Shown in pieces: positions 1 through 7,029 of a stretch of DNA of 7,029 bases. The notes beneath the pieces were generated by a model that was not told the DNA's origin, searched no databases, and worked only from the letters and a program-made list of their open reading frames with translations. The DNA is from Pseudomonadota bacterium. GTDB lineage: Bacteria; Pseudomonadota; Gammaproteobacteria; Burkholderiales; Thiobacillaceae. The stretch covers positions 1-7,029 of the forward strand of contig JAJYXA010000330.1 in NCBI GenBank assembly GCA_021791235.1. Direction: 5' to 3'. The position numbers were made by a program, and so were the translations under genes. The stretch's first letter is position 1, and each line of letters begins with the position of its first letter.

Positions 1-970
1 CCTCGGAGCCCAGGCTGCGGCTGATCAGCCAACGCGAAATCGCCAGCACCACAAAGGTGATGATGAACAGCACCAGACCCAGCGCGAACAGGGAGGCGAT
101 GTGCAGACCGGGATCCGCCTCGCCGAATTCGTTCGCCAGCGTGGAGGCGATCGAGGTGCCCGGCGCAAACAGGCTGCCGTTGATGCGGTTGGCGTTGCCG
201 ATCACGAAGGTGACCGCCATCGTCTCGCCCAGCGCCCGCCCCAGCCCCAGCATGATGCCGCCGATGACGCCGACGCGGGTGTAGGGCAGCACGATGTTGC
301 GCACCACTTCCCAGGTGGTGCAGCCGACGCCGTAGGCCGACTCCTTCAGCACGTGCGGCACGGTTTCGAACACGTCGCGCATCACCGAGGCGATAAAGGG
401 GATCACCATCAGCGACAGAACGATGCTGGCAGTGAGGATGCCCACCCCGATGGGCGGGCCGGAAAACCAGGCGCCGATCACCGGCACATCGCCCAGCAGC
501 GCCTGCATGGGGGGTTGGATGTGTTCTGCAAACAAGGGGGCGAAAATGAACAGGCCCCAGATGCCGTACACAATCGAGGGGATGCCCGCCAGCAATTCGA
601 TCGCGGTCCCCAAGGGACGGCGCAGCCACACCGGGCAGGTTTCGGTCAGGAAAAGGGCGATCCCGAAGCTGATCGGCACCGCGATCAGCAACGCCAGCAC
701 GGACGTCACGACCGTGCCGTAAATGGCGGCCAGCGCGCCGTACTTGTCATCCGGCACGCTCCAGATATTGGTCCACAGAAAGGCCGGACCGAATTCCTTG
801 AGACTGGGCCAGGCTTCAAGGGTGAGCGACACCAGAATGCCCACCAGCGCCGCCAGGACGACAAGCGCAAAAAGCTGGGTGGAATAATGGAAAAACTGGT
901 CCTGCATCCGGAATTTTCGGACCTGCCGGGCATGCAGATCAATTCCGGAAGATGCGCTGGGCTCGCTCAC
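1..970 (-). CDS. pstC: Phosphate ABC transporter permease PstC, 3' end cut by the window
   Basis: PstC is one of the two inner-membrane permease subunits (with PstA) through which phosphate delivered by PstS enters the cell, powered by the PstB ATPase. The visible 323 residues show membrane segments at about 31-52, 80-108, 122-147, 174-197, 233-256 and 290-315. The ABC permease coupling (EAA-type) loop is at about 209-230, in [14 protein letters not shown]. The conserved [10 protein letters not shown] (244-253) follows it. Since family members are about 320 residues, only a few codons and the stop should lie beyond base 1. The start is GTG 970-968: an in-frame TAG lies five codons upstream (985-983) and AGAGG sits 9 nt before it, so no earlier start is possible. 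pstA, pstB and phoU are expected next but are not in the window. Expression probably depends on the pstS promoter, reduced by the hairpin in between. Confidence 0.96.
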   Translation of the reverse strand, partial: MSEPSASSGIDLHARQVRKFRMQDQFFHYSTQLFALVVLAALVGILVSLTLEAWPSLKEFGPAFLWTNIWSVPDDKYGALAAIYGTVVTSVLALLIAVPISFGIALFLTETCPVWLRRPLGTAIELLAGIPSIVYGIWGLFIFAPLFAEHIQPPMQALLGDVPVIGAWFSGPPIGVGILTASIVLSLMVIPFIASVMRDVFETVPHVLKESAYGVGCTTWEVVRNIVLPYTRVGVIGGIMLGLGRALGETMAVTFVIGNANRINGSLFAPGTSIASTLANEFGEADPGLHIASLFALGLVLFIITFVVLAISRWLISRSLGSE

Positions 971-1001
971 GGTGGGGTGCCTCTAGGTTCGATTATTATC
1001 T

Positions 1002-1043
1002 GCGGGAACACCCGCCGGAACAGACAGGTGCTTTCGCAGAAAG
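1002..1043 (-). repeat. Two minor hairpins ahead of pstC
   Basis: Two short inverted repeats follow the main hairpin: CTTTC/GAAAG at 1031-1043, overlapping its base by one nucleotide, and GCGGG/CCCGC at 1002-1015 with a 4-nt loop. Neither has a T-run after it on the minus strand. They may simply extend the folded mRNA segment between the genes; a role of their own is not supported. Confidence 0.35.
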
Positions 1044-1068
1044 CCGGGGGCGGCAAGCCGCCCCCGGC
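1040..1068 (-). terminator. Strong GC hairpin between pstS and pstC (attenuator or 3' stabiliser)
   Basis: A perfect 12-bp inverted repeat, GCCGGGGGCGGC at 1043-1054 and its complement at 1057-1068, encloses just two bases, so the real loop would be about 4 nt. On the minus strand it is followed by only TTT (1042-1040) before CTGCG, a poor U-tract. It starts 27 nt after the pstS stop. Either partial termination or protection of the pstS mRNA end from exonucleases would raise PstS relative to PstC, which is the stoichiometry this transporter needs. Confidence 0.7.
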
Positions 1069-1094
1069 ATCAATCAAGTCAGACCAGCAATTGC

Positions 1095-2114
1095 TTACCT
1101 GATTTTCTTCAATTCTGCCTCGACCATCCTCACGACATTGGGCGGCAATGCCACAAAGCCGAGGTCAGCGGCCATTTTCTGGCCGTTGTTCAGAGACCAG
1201 GTGAAGAAGTTCACCACGTCTTTTTGCTTGGCCGCATCCGCGCCCTTTTCATACGCCAGGACATACGTGGCGGTGGTGATGGGCCAGGCGTTCTTGTGCG
1301 ACTGGTCCAGCAGGTCCGGTGCCATGCCCTTGACCTTGAAATCGGCACCGGCAGCCGCGTCGGCAACCGAAGCCTGGCTCGGCACGATGTAGTTGCCGGC
1401 ACGGTTCTTCAGTGCCACGAAGCTCATGTTGTTCTTCATCGCATCGGCGATATCGACATAACCGATCGCACCCTTGATCTTCTGCACGTTGGCAGCCACA
1501 CCCGGGTTGCCCTTGCCGCCCACCGCGTTGGACGGCCAGTTCACGGTGTTGCCGGCGCCGACATCGCGCATGAAGGCCACCGACTGCTTGGCCAGGTAGT
1601 TGGTGAATGCATAGGTGGTGCCCGAACCGTCCGAACGATGCGACACGGTGATCGCCAGGTCCGGCAGCTTGACGCCGGGGTTCAGCTTGGCGATGGCGGG
1701 GTCGTTCCACTTGGTGATGGCGCCGCGGAAGATATCGGCCGCGGTGACGCCGTCCAGTTTCAGCTTGCCGGACTCGATGCCGGGAACGTTCATGACGATG
1801 GTGACGCCGCCCATCACGGTCGGCACCTGAACCAAACCCGCCGCATCCAGATCCGCTTCCTTGACCGGCGCATCCGTGCCGCCGAAATCGACGGTCTTGG
1901 CCTTGATCTGCTTGACGCCGCCCGAAGAACCGATGCCCTGGTAGTTGACCTTGTTGCCGGTAGCAGCCTGGTAGGCCTCAGCCCACTTGGTGTAAACAGC
2001 GTAGGGGAAGGTTGCGCCCGCGCCTGTGATGTCAGCGGCCAGCGCGCTAACCGAGAAAGCCAGACCCAGGGCCGTAGCCAGCGTGCCTTGAGCGAGTTTG
2101 TTGAGTGTACGCAT
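1095..2114 (-). CDS. pstS: Periplasmic phosphate-binding protein PstS
   Basis: PstS captures inorganic phosphate in the periplasm and hands it to the PstCAB transporter. The 339-residue precursor starts with a signal peptide: Lys6 near the N-terminus, a hydrophobic stretch at about 11-24, and a likely signal peptidase I site after SALA (residue 26). Phosphate-contacting residues known from E. coli PstS align well: Thr35 and Phe36 in GAGATFP, Ser63 in GIGSSGG, Asp81 in GTDAP, Arg160, and Ser164-Gly165-Thr166 in SDGSGTT. There is no lipobox cysteine, so it is a soluble periplasmic protein. The ATG at 2114-2112 is chosen because GGAG lies 9 nt upstream and the signal peptide begins there. The in-frame ATG at 2165 would add 17 residues and fall within the predicted -10 element. 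The gene is the first of the phosphate operon behind a Pho box, with a strong hairpin after its stop codon. Confidence 0.97.
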   Translation of the reverse strand: MRTLNKLAQGTLATALGLAFSVSALAADITGAGATFPYAVYTKWAEAYQAATGNKVNYQGIGSSGGVKQIKAKTVDFGGTDAPVKEADLDAAGLVQVPTVMGGVTIVMNVPGIESGKLKLDGVTAADIFRGAITKWNDPAIAKLNPGVKLPDLAITVSHRSDGSGTTYAFTNYLAKQSVAFMRDVGAGNTVNWPSNAVGGKGNPGVAANVQKIKGAIGYVDIADAMKNNMSFVALKNRAGNYIVPSQASVADAAAGADFKVKGMAPDLLDQSHKNAWPITTATYVLAYEKGADAAKQKDVVNFFTWSLNNGQKMAADLGFVALPPNVVRMVEAELKKIR

Positions 2115-2163
2115 TTGTAATATCTCCGGTAGTAGTTGACGTTGCCGCACGGGCGACATCGTC

Positions 2164-2197
2164 ATACTAACGGGCGAATATTACAGAACTATTTCAG
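2164..2197 (-). promoter_or_regulatory. Candidate Pho box and -10 of the pstSC promoter
   Basis: On the minus strand two 7-bp direct repeats, CTGAAAT (2197-2191) and CTGTAAT (2186-2180), are separated by AGTT, giving the 11-bp period of PhoB half-sites. By eye this matches 13 of 18 positions of the E. coli Pho box consensus. A -10-like TAGTAT (2169-2164) lies 10 nt further on, about where it sits in PhoB-dependent promoters, where the Pho box replaces the -35. This predicts a transcript start near 2157 and a 5' leader of roughly 43 nt before the pstS ATG at 2114. The position immediately before pstS and just after the glmM stop fits phosphate-starvation control. PhoB binding itself is inferred. 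Confidence 0.72.
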
Positions 2198-2206
2198 GAC
2201 GGGAAA

Positions 2207-3571
2207 TCACCCGCCCGCGGCGGCTGCCTTGACGGCAGCGGCGATTGTTTCAGCCGTGTGTCGGACCAGCTCGGCATCCCTGCCCTCCACCATCACGCGG
2301 ATCAGCGGCTCGGTGCCGGACGCGCGCAGAACGATCCGGCCACTGCCGTTCAGGGCCGATTCCGCCTCGGCAACCGACGCACTGACCGCTGGCGCTGCAC
2401 TCAGCTTGAAACCCTTGGCCACCGGCACGTTGATCATGACCTGGGGATAGGTTTCCAGGTCGGCGGTGAACGCATCCAGCGTCTCGCCGGTTTCGCGCAA
2501 CGCGCGCAGCACCTGCAGCGCTGAAACAATTCCGTCACCCGTCGTATGCTTGTCCAGGCAGAGGATGTGTCCCGAGGTTTCGCCGCCCAGCGTCCAGCCG
2601 TTGGCGTGCAGGCGCTCCAGCACATAGCGGTCGCCCACCTTGGCGCGCTCGAACGGGACATGGATGCGGCCGAGCGCGTGTTCGGTGCCCAGATTGGTCA
2701 TCAGCGTGCCGACGACCCCGCCCTTCATGTAGCCGCTCTGGATGCGATGGCGCGCGATGACGTAGACCAGCTGGTCGCCGTCGTAAATCCGCCCCTCCGC
2801 GTCGGCCATCATCAGACGGTCGCCATCGCCGTCGAGCGAAATCCCCAGATCGGCGCGATGCGCGCGCACCGCGTCCGACAGTGTCCGGGTGTGGGTCGCC
2901 CCGCATTCGTCGTTGATGTTGAAGCCGTTCGGCTCGTTGCCGATGGCGATCACCTCGGCCCCCAGTTCGTGCAGCACATGCGGGGCAACGTGGTAGGTCG
3001 CGCCGTTGGCGCAGTCCACCACGATGCGCATGCCGCGCAGGTCGAGGTTGTTGGGGAAGGTGCTCTTGCAGAACTCGATGTAGCGCGCAGCCGCATCCTC
3101 GATGCGCCGTGCCCGCCCCAGCTGGCGCGCTTCAACGGTCACGATCGGGTGATCGAGCCGCGCCTCGATCGCTTCTTCCACGCTGTCGGGCAGTTTCTCT
3201 CCGCTGGCGGAAAAGAACTTGATGCCGTTGTCCTCGAACGGGTTGTGCGACGCCGAGATCACCACGCCGGCCTGCAGGCGCAACGCGCGCGTGAGATAAG
3301 CCACGGCTGGCGTCGGCATCGGCCCGGTCATCAGCACGTTCACCCCGGCGGCGGTGAGGCCGGCCTCCAGCGCGGCTTCCAGCATGTAGCCGGAAATGCG
3401 GGTGTCCTTGCCTATCAGCACGGTCGGGTGCTGGTTCGGCGGCAGGCTGCCGCGATCGGACACCAGCACCTGCCCGGCGGCGTAGCCCAGATGCATGACA
3501 AACTCCGGCGTGATGGGCGACTCGCCCACCCTGCCGCGCACGCCGTCGGTGCCGAAATACTTACGTCCCAT
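2207..3571 (-). CDS. glmM: Phosphoglucosamine mutase
   Basis: GlmM converts glucosamine-6-phosphate to glucosamine-1-phosphate, the step that feeds UDP-N-acetylglucosamine into peptidoglycan and lipopolysaccharide. The 454-residue protein is complete and close to the E. coli length. It carries the opening [10 protein letters not shown] (4-13), the active-site loop ISASHNP (105-111) with the phosphoserine candidate Ser108, the Mg-binding loop DGDGDR with Asp247, Asp249 and Asp251, the sugar-binding GGETSGH (329-335) and the phosphate-binding [10 protein letters not shown] (416-425). The start at ATG 3571-3569 gives the family N-terminus [10 protein letters not shown]; an earlier in-frame start at 3712 would only add residues read out of frame from folP. 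The Shine-Dalgarno sequence lies inside the last codons of folP, so translation of the two genes is probably coupled. Directly after the stop comes the pst promoter region, with no intrinsic terminator between them, so read-through into pstS is possible. Confidence 0.98.
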   Translation of the reverse strand: MGRKYFGTDGVRGRVGESPITPEFVMHLGYAAGQVLVSDRGSLPPNQHPTVLIGKDTRISGYMLEAALEAGLTAAGVNVLMTGPMPTPAVAYLTRALRLQAGVVISASHNPFEDNGIKFFSASGEKLPDSVEEAIEARLDHPIVTVEARQLGRARRIEDAAARYIEFCKSTFPNNLDLRGMRIVVDCANGATYHVAPHVLHELGAEVIAIGNEPNGFNINDECGATHTRTLSDAVRAHRADLGISLDGDGDRLMMADAEGRIYDGDQLVYVIARHRIQSGYMKGGVVGTLMTNLGTEHALGRIHVPFERAKVGDRYVLERLHANGWTLGGETSGHILCLDKHTTGDGIVSALQVLRALRETGETLDAFTADLETYPQVMINVPVAKGFKLSAAPAVSASVAEAESALNGSGRIVLRASGTEPLIRVMVEGRDAELVRHTAETIAAAVKAAAAGG

Positions 3572-4400
3572 CCCATTGTTCCTCCACTGCATTCCAGACG
3601 GCCAGCGCATCGCGCATGGCCGCCACATTGTGTACCCGAACCAGCCGCGCGCCGCGCGCCAGCGCTGCCAGATGCGCCGCAATTCCGGCAAATTCGCGTT
3701 CATCCACCGCACGCCCGGTCAGCATGCCCAGCATGGACTTGCGCGACAATCCGGCCATCACCGGCACGCCTGCTTCAGCCAGGCGATTCACGTGCCTGAG
3801 CAGGGCCAGATTGTGTTCCAGCGTCTTGCCGAAGCCGAAGCCCGGGTCGATCACCAGCCGCTCGTGGCCGATACCTGCCGCCTCGCAGGCTGCCACCCTG
3901 CCCTGCAAAAACTGCTTCACCTCCTCCACCACGTCGGTATAGCGAGGCGCCTGCTGCATGCGCTGCGGCTCGCCCTGCATATGCATCAGGCACACCGCTG
4001 CATCGGACGCCGCCACCGTTTCCAGCGCGCCGGGCGCGCGCAGGGCCATCACGTCGTTCACCATGGCCGCGCCGGCATCGAGCGCCGCGCGCATCACGTC
4101 GGGCTTCATCGTGTCGACCGACACCACGCAGCCGCGGCCGGCCAGCGCCTCGACCACCGGCAGCACTCGGCGGATTTCCTCGTCCGCCGGCACCGCCGCC
4201 GCGCCGGGCCGGGTGGATTCGCCTCCGACGTCGAGAATATCGGCGCCCGCCTCCTGCAGCTTGAGCGCGTGCCGAATGGCCGCCTGCGCATCGCCCAGGC
4301 GTCCGCCATCCGAAAACGAATCGGGCGTGACGTTGACGATGCCCATGACGAGGGGGCGGGCCAGGGAGAGCCGGTGCGAACCGGCGTGGAGAACGGGCAT
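3561..4400 (-). CDS. folP: Dihydropteroate synthase
   Basis: FolP condenses 6-hydroxymethyl-7,8-dihydropterin diphosphate with p-aminobenzoate to give 7,8-dihydropteroate in folate synthesis; it is the sulfonamide target. The 279-residue TIM-barrel protein matches the usual length. Conserved segments in order are [15 protein letters not shown] (19-33), GGESTRPGA (59-67), SVDT (94-97), Asn115-Asp116, MHMQGEP (139-145), DPGFGFGK (185-192), GLSRK (217-221) and the terminal RVHN (255-258). All look intact, and the STRPG loop has no insertion of the kind linked to sulfonamide resistance. I chose ATG 4400-4398 because MPVLHAG leads straight into the first conserved strand. An in-frame ATG at 4445 would add 15 residues encoded mainly by the CACAGAG repeat and is very unlikely to be real. 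The ribosome binding site is modest: GAGGA at 4415-4411, abutting the repeat. The 3' end overlaps glmM by 11 bp. No convincing promoter was found upstream. Confidence 0.95.
   Translation of the reverse strand: MPVLHAGSHRLSLARPLVMGIVNVTPDSFSDGGRLGDAQAAIRHALKLQEAGADILDVGGESTRPGAAAVPADEEIRRVLPVVEALAGRGCVVSVDTMKPDVMRAALDAGAAMVNDVMALRAPGALETVAASDAAVCLMHMQGEPQRMQQAPRYTDVVEEVKQFLQGRVAACEAAGIGHERLVIDPGFGFGKTLEHNLALLRHVNRLAEAGVPVMAGLSRKSMLGMLTGRAVDEREFAGIAAHLAALARGARLVRVHNVAAMRDALAVWNAVEEQWDGT
3581..3585 (-). promoter_or_regulatory. Ribosome binding site of glmM inside the folP 3' end
   Basis: GGAGG on the minus strand lies within the final folP codons, 9 nt before the glmM ATG at 3571. A second ATG at 3576-3574 lies only 4 nt after the GGAGG, but it is out of the glmM frame and gives no GlmM sequence, so the 3571 start is preferred. 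The layout, with folP stopping 11 bp into glmM, suggests ribosomes finishing folP can restart on glmM. Confidence 0.7.
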
Positions 4401-4415
4401 AAACCTAAATTCCTC

Positions 4416-4579
4416 ACCACAGAGACACAGAGGCACAGAGAACATCGAGAAAACAATCGGTCATGCACTTTTGCCGATTCACCCAACGGGTGCAGGTAGC
4501 TTTAGCTACAACGCCTTGTTTTTACTCTGTGTCCCAAGGGATACCGTCCCTGCGGGACATATCTCTGTGTCTCTGTGGT
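4416..4579. repeat. MITE-like non-coding element with 17-bp terminal inverted repeats
   Basis: The ends are perfect 17-bp inverted repeats, ACCACAGAGACACAGAG at 4416-4432 and its reverse complement at 4563-4579. The left arm holds three 8-bp tandem units ending in CACAGAG (4417-4424, 4425-4432, 4433-4440), and the right arm holds two. A further inverted copy, CTCTGTGTC, lies inside at 4525-4533. The interior contains small perfect hairpins: CACCC/GGGTG at 4480-4492, GTAGCT/AGCTAC at 4496-4509 and GTCCC/GGGAC at 4546-4558. There is no plausible coding sequence, and its AT-richer composition differs from the neighbouring genes. I know CACAGAG-type repeats as a common dispersed intergenic sequence in environmental bacterial genomes; that is recollection, not something shown here. 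No clear target-site duplication is visible, so mobility is inferred from the fold-back structure only. It fills most of the 253-bp ftsH-folP gap. Confidence 0.65.
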
Positions 4580-4598
4580 TCAAACTGCGGTCTTCAGG

Positions 4599-4625
4599 AA
4601 AAAACAGAGGGGCCAAAGCCCCTCT
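4599..4625 (-). terminator. Rho-independent terminator of ftsH
   Basis: Read on the minus strand, an 8-bp perfect stem AGAGGGGC / GCCCCTCT (4625-4618 and 4613-4606) closes a TTTG loop. One G and then a run of six T follow (4604-4599). It begins 29 nt after the ftsH stop codon. This is a classical intrinsic terminator, so most ftsH transcripts should end here and folP-glmM should need a promoter of its own or depend on read-through. Confidence 0.92.
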
Positions 4626-4653
4626 ATTGTAGTGCGTGAACCCGAGTCGGCGC

Positions 4654-6546
<1,893 letters not shown>

Positions 6547-6551
6547 GTTTA

Positions 6552-6557
6552 CTCCTT
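6552..6557 (-). promoter_or_regulatory. Ribosome binding site deciding the GTG start of ftsH
   Basis: AAGGAG on the minus strand lies 5 nt before the GTG at 6546-6544. It is the best Shine-Dalgarno match in the rlmE-ftsH gap and supports the non-ATG start. The rest of the 60-bp gap is AT-rich around a TTAATTAA palindrome (about 6577-6584) with no convincing promoter. Confidence 0.7.
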
Positions 6558-6606
6558 GGTGCCGATTTCAGCACGTTTAATTAAGCGCAGCGCGTTTAGA
6601 CTCATT

Positions 6607-7029
6607 CTAAACCTGTTCTTGCGGGCTTGTCACGGCGGTTTCCTGCGCCGCCGCCCTTGCCGCAACCGGGCGGCGTCCCAGCAGATAGACCTCGGTACTG
6701 CGATCGCGCGAGGAATCGGGCTTGCGGATCAGCACCTGCCCGAACGCCTGCCGCATCCGGGCCCGGAAATCCTCGAAGCCGACCCCCTGGAACGCTTTGA
6801 CGAGAAAAGCGCCGTCGGGTTTCAGCCAGTTCGCCGCAAATTCGAGCGCCAGTTCGCACAGTTCGTAATGGCGCGCCTGGTCTGTCAGCATCACCCCGCT
6901 GATGTTGGGGGCCATGTCGCTTAATACAAGGTCGATCCGCCCGGATTGCAACTTTTCTTCCAGCCAGGCGAGCGCCGCCGGCTCGGTGAAGTCGCCTTCC
7001 AGGCTCTCGACGCCGGGCATCGGCGCCAC
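6607..7029 (-). CDS. rlmE: 23S rRNA (uridine-2'-O-)methyltransferase RlmE (FtsJ), C-terminal part
   Basis: RlmE uses S-adenosylmethionine to methylate the ribose of a uridine in the A-loop of 23S rRNA (U2552 in E. coli), a late step of large-subunit assembly in the cytoplasm. Only the last 140 codons are inside the window; the frame runs open through base 7029, so the N-terminus, with the first catalytic lysine and the SAM glycine loop, lies outside. Three of the four K-D-K-E catalytic residues are visible (numbering from the window edge): Asp38 in SDMAPN, Lys78 in LVKAFQG and Glu113 in STEVYLLG. The RKPDSSR segment (102-108) is also family-typical. About 20 residues after LLGRRP form an Ala/Gln/Glu-rich tail that the E. 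coli protein, as I recall it, lacks; it looks like disordered, non-catalytic sequence. The gene ends 60 bp before ftsH, the usual neighbour in proteobacteria, so the two are probably co-transcribed. Identification is firm. Confidence 0.95.
   Translation of the reverse strand: MAPMPGVESLEGDFTEPAALAWLEEKLQSGRIDLVLSDMAPNISGVMLTDQARHYELCELALEFAANWLKPDGAFLVKAFQGVGFEDFRARMRQAFGQVLIRKPDSSRDRSTEVYLLGRRPVAARAAAQETAVTSPQEQV

Noticed and set aside
101..1102. Plus-strand 333-codon frame opposite pstC
   Set aside because: It is a shadow of pstC, which has a complete set of permease motifs and membrane segments in its own frame.
1224..2120. Plus-strand 298-codon frame opposite pstS
   Set aside because: It is a shadow of pstS, with no supporting start signal or recognisable domain.
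2115..2165. Longer pstS start at ATG 2165
   Set aside because: It lacks a good ribosome binding site, puts 17 polar residues before an otherwise perfect signal peptide, and lies within the predicted -10 element, upstream of the expected transcript start.
2546..3799. Plus-strand 417-codon frame opposite glmM and folP
   Set aside because: It is a compositional shadow: no motifs, biased His/Arg/Ala content, and both genes beneath it are intact.
4417..4440. CACAGAG tandem units as a possible CRISPR or satellite array
   Set aside because: The units are 8 bp with no spacers and only two or three copies per arm, unlike a CRISPR array; the inverted arrangement fits a fold-back element better.
4556..4583. 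TTGAAC and TATGTC 16 bp apart on the minus strand as a folP promoter
   Set aside because: The -10 match is poor (three of six positions) and the pair falls within the repeat arm; not enough to call.
6577..6600. GC-rich inverted repeat plus TTAATTAA in the rlmE-ftsH gap as a terminator
   Set aside because: The GCGC arms are too close together to form a loop and no T-run follows on the minus strand.

Overview
The window looks like an ordinary chromosomal segment of a GC-rich betaproteobacterium. The gene order rlmE-ftsH-folP-glmM-pstS-pstC, together with the close family match of each protein, is what I would expect from that class. Genus cannot be fixed from this sequence; a member of the Nitrosomonadales/Thiobacillus-like groups is only a guess. 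All six genes lie on the minus strand, so transcription runs from the right end of the window to the left. The two end genes are cut by the window: rlmE lacks its N-terminus and pstC lacks its last few residues.

Right part (7029 to about 4599): the end of rlmE (23S rRNA 2'-O-methyltransferase) is followed 60 bp later by ftsH (membrane AAA+ zinc protease). ftsH starts with GTG behind a strong ribosome binding site and ends at a textbook rho-independent terminator.

Middle (about 4580 to 2207): a roughly 164-bp non-coding element with 17-bp terminal inverted repeats built from a CACAGAG unit sits between the ftsH terminator and folP. folP (dihydropteroate synthase) and glmM (phosphoglucosamine mutase) overlap by 11 bp and are surely co-transcribed, serving folate and cell-wall precursor synthesis.

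Left part (2206 to 1): a candidate Pho box with a -10 hexamer lies directly behind the glmM stop codon and should drive pstS and pstC, the start of the high-affinity phosphate ABC uptake operon. A 12-bp GC-rich perfect hairpin between pstS and pstC probably sets unequal expression of the abundant periplasmic binding protein and the membrane permease.

I find no sign of an undescribed biological system. The parts most worth a second look are the inverted-repeat element, the Pho box, and the pstS-pstC hairpin.
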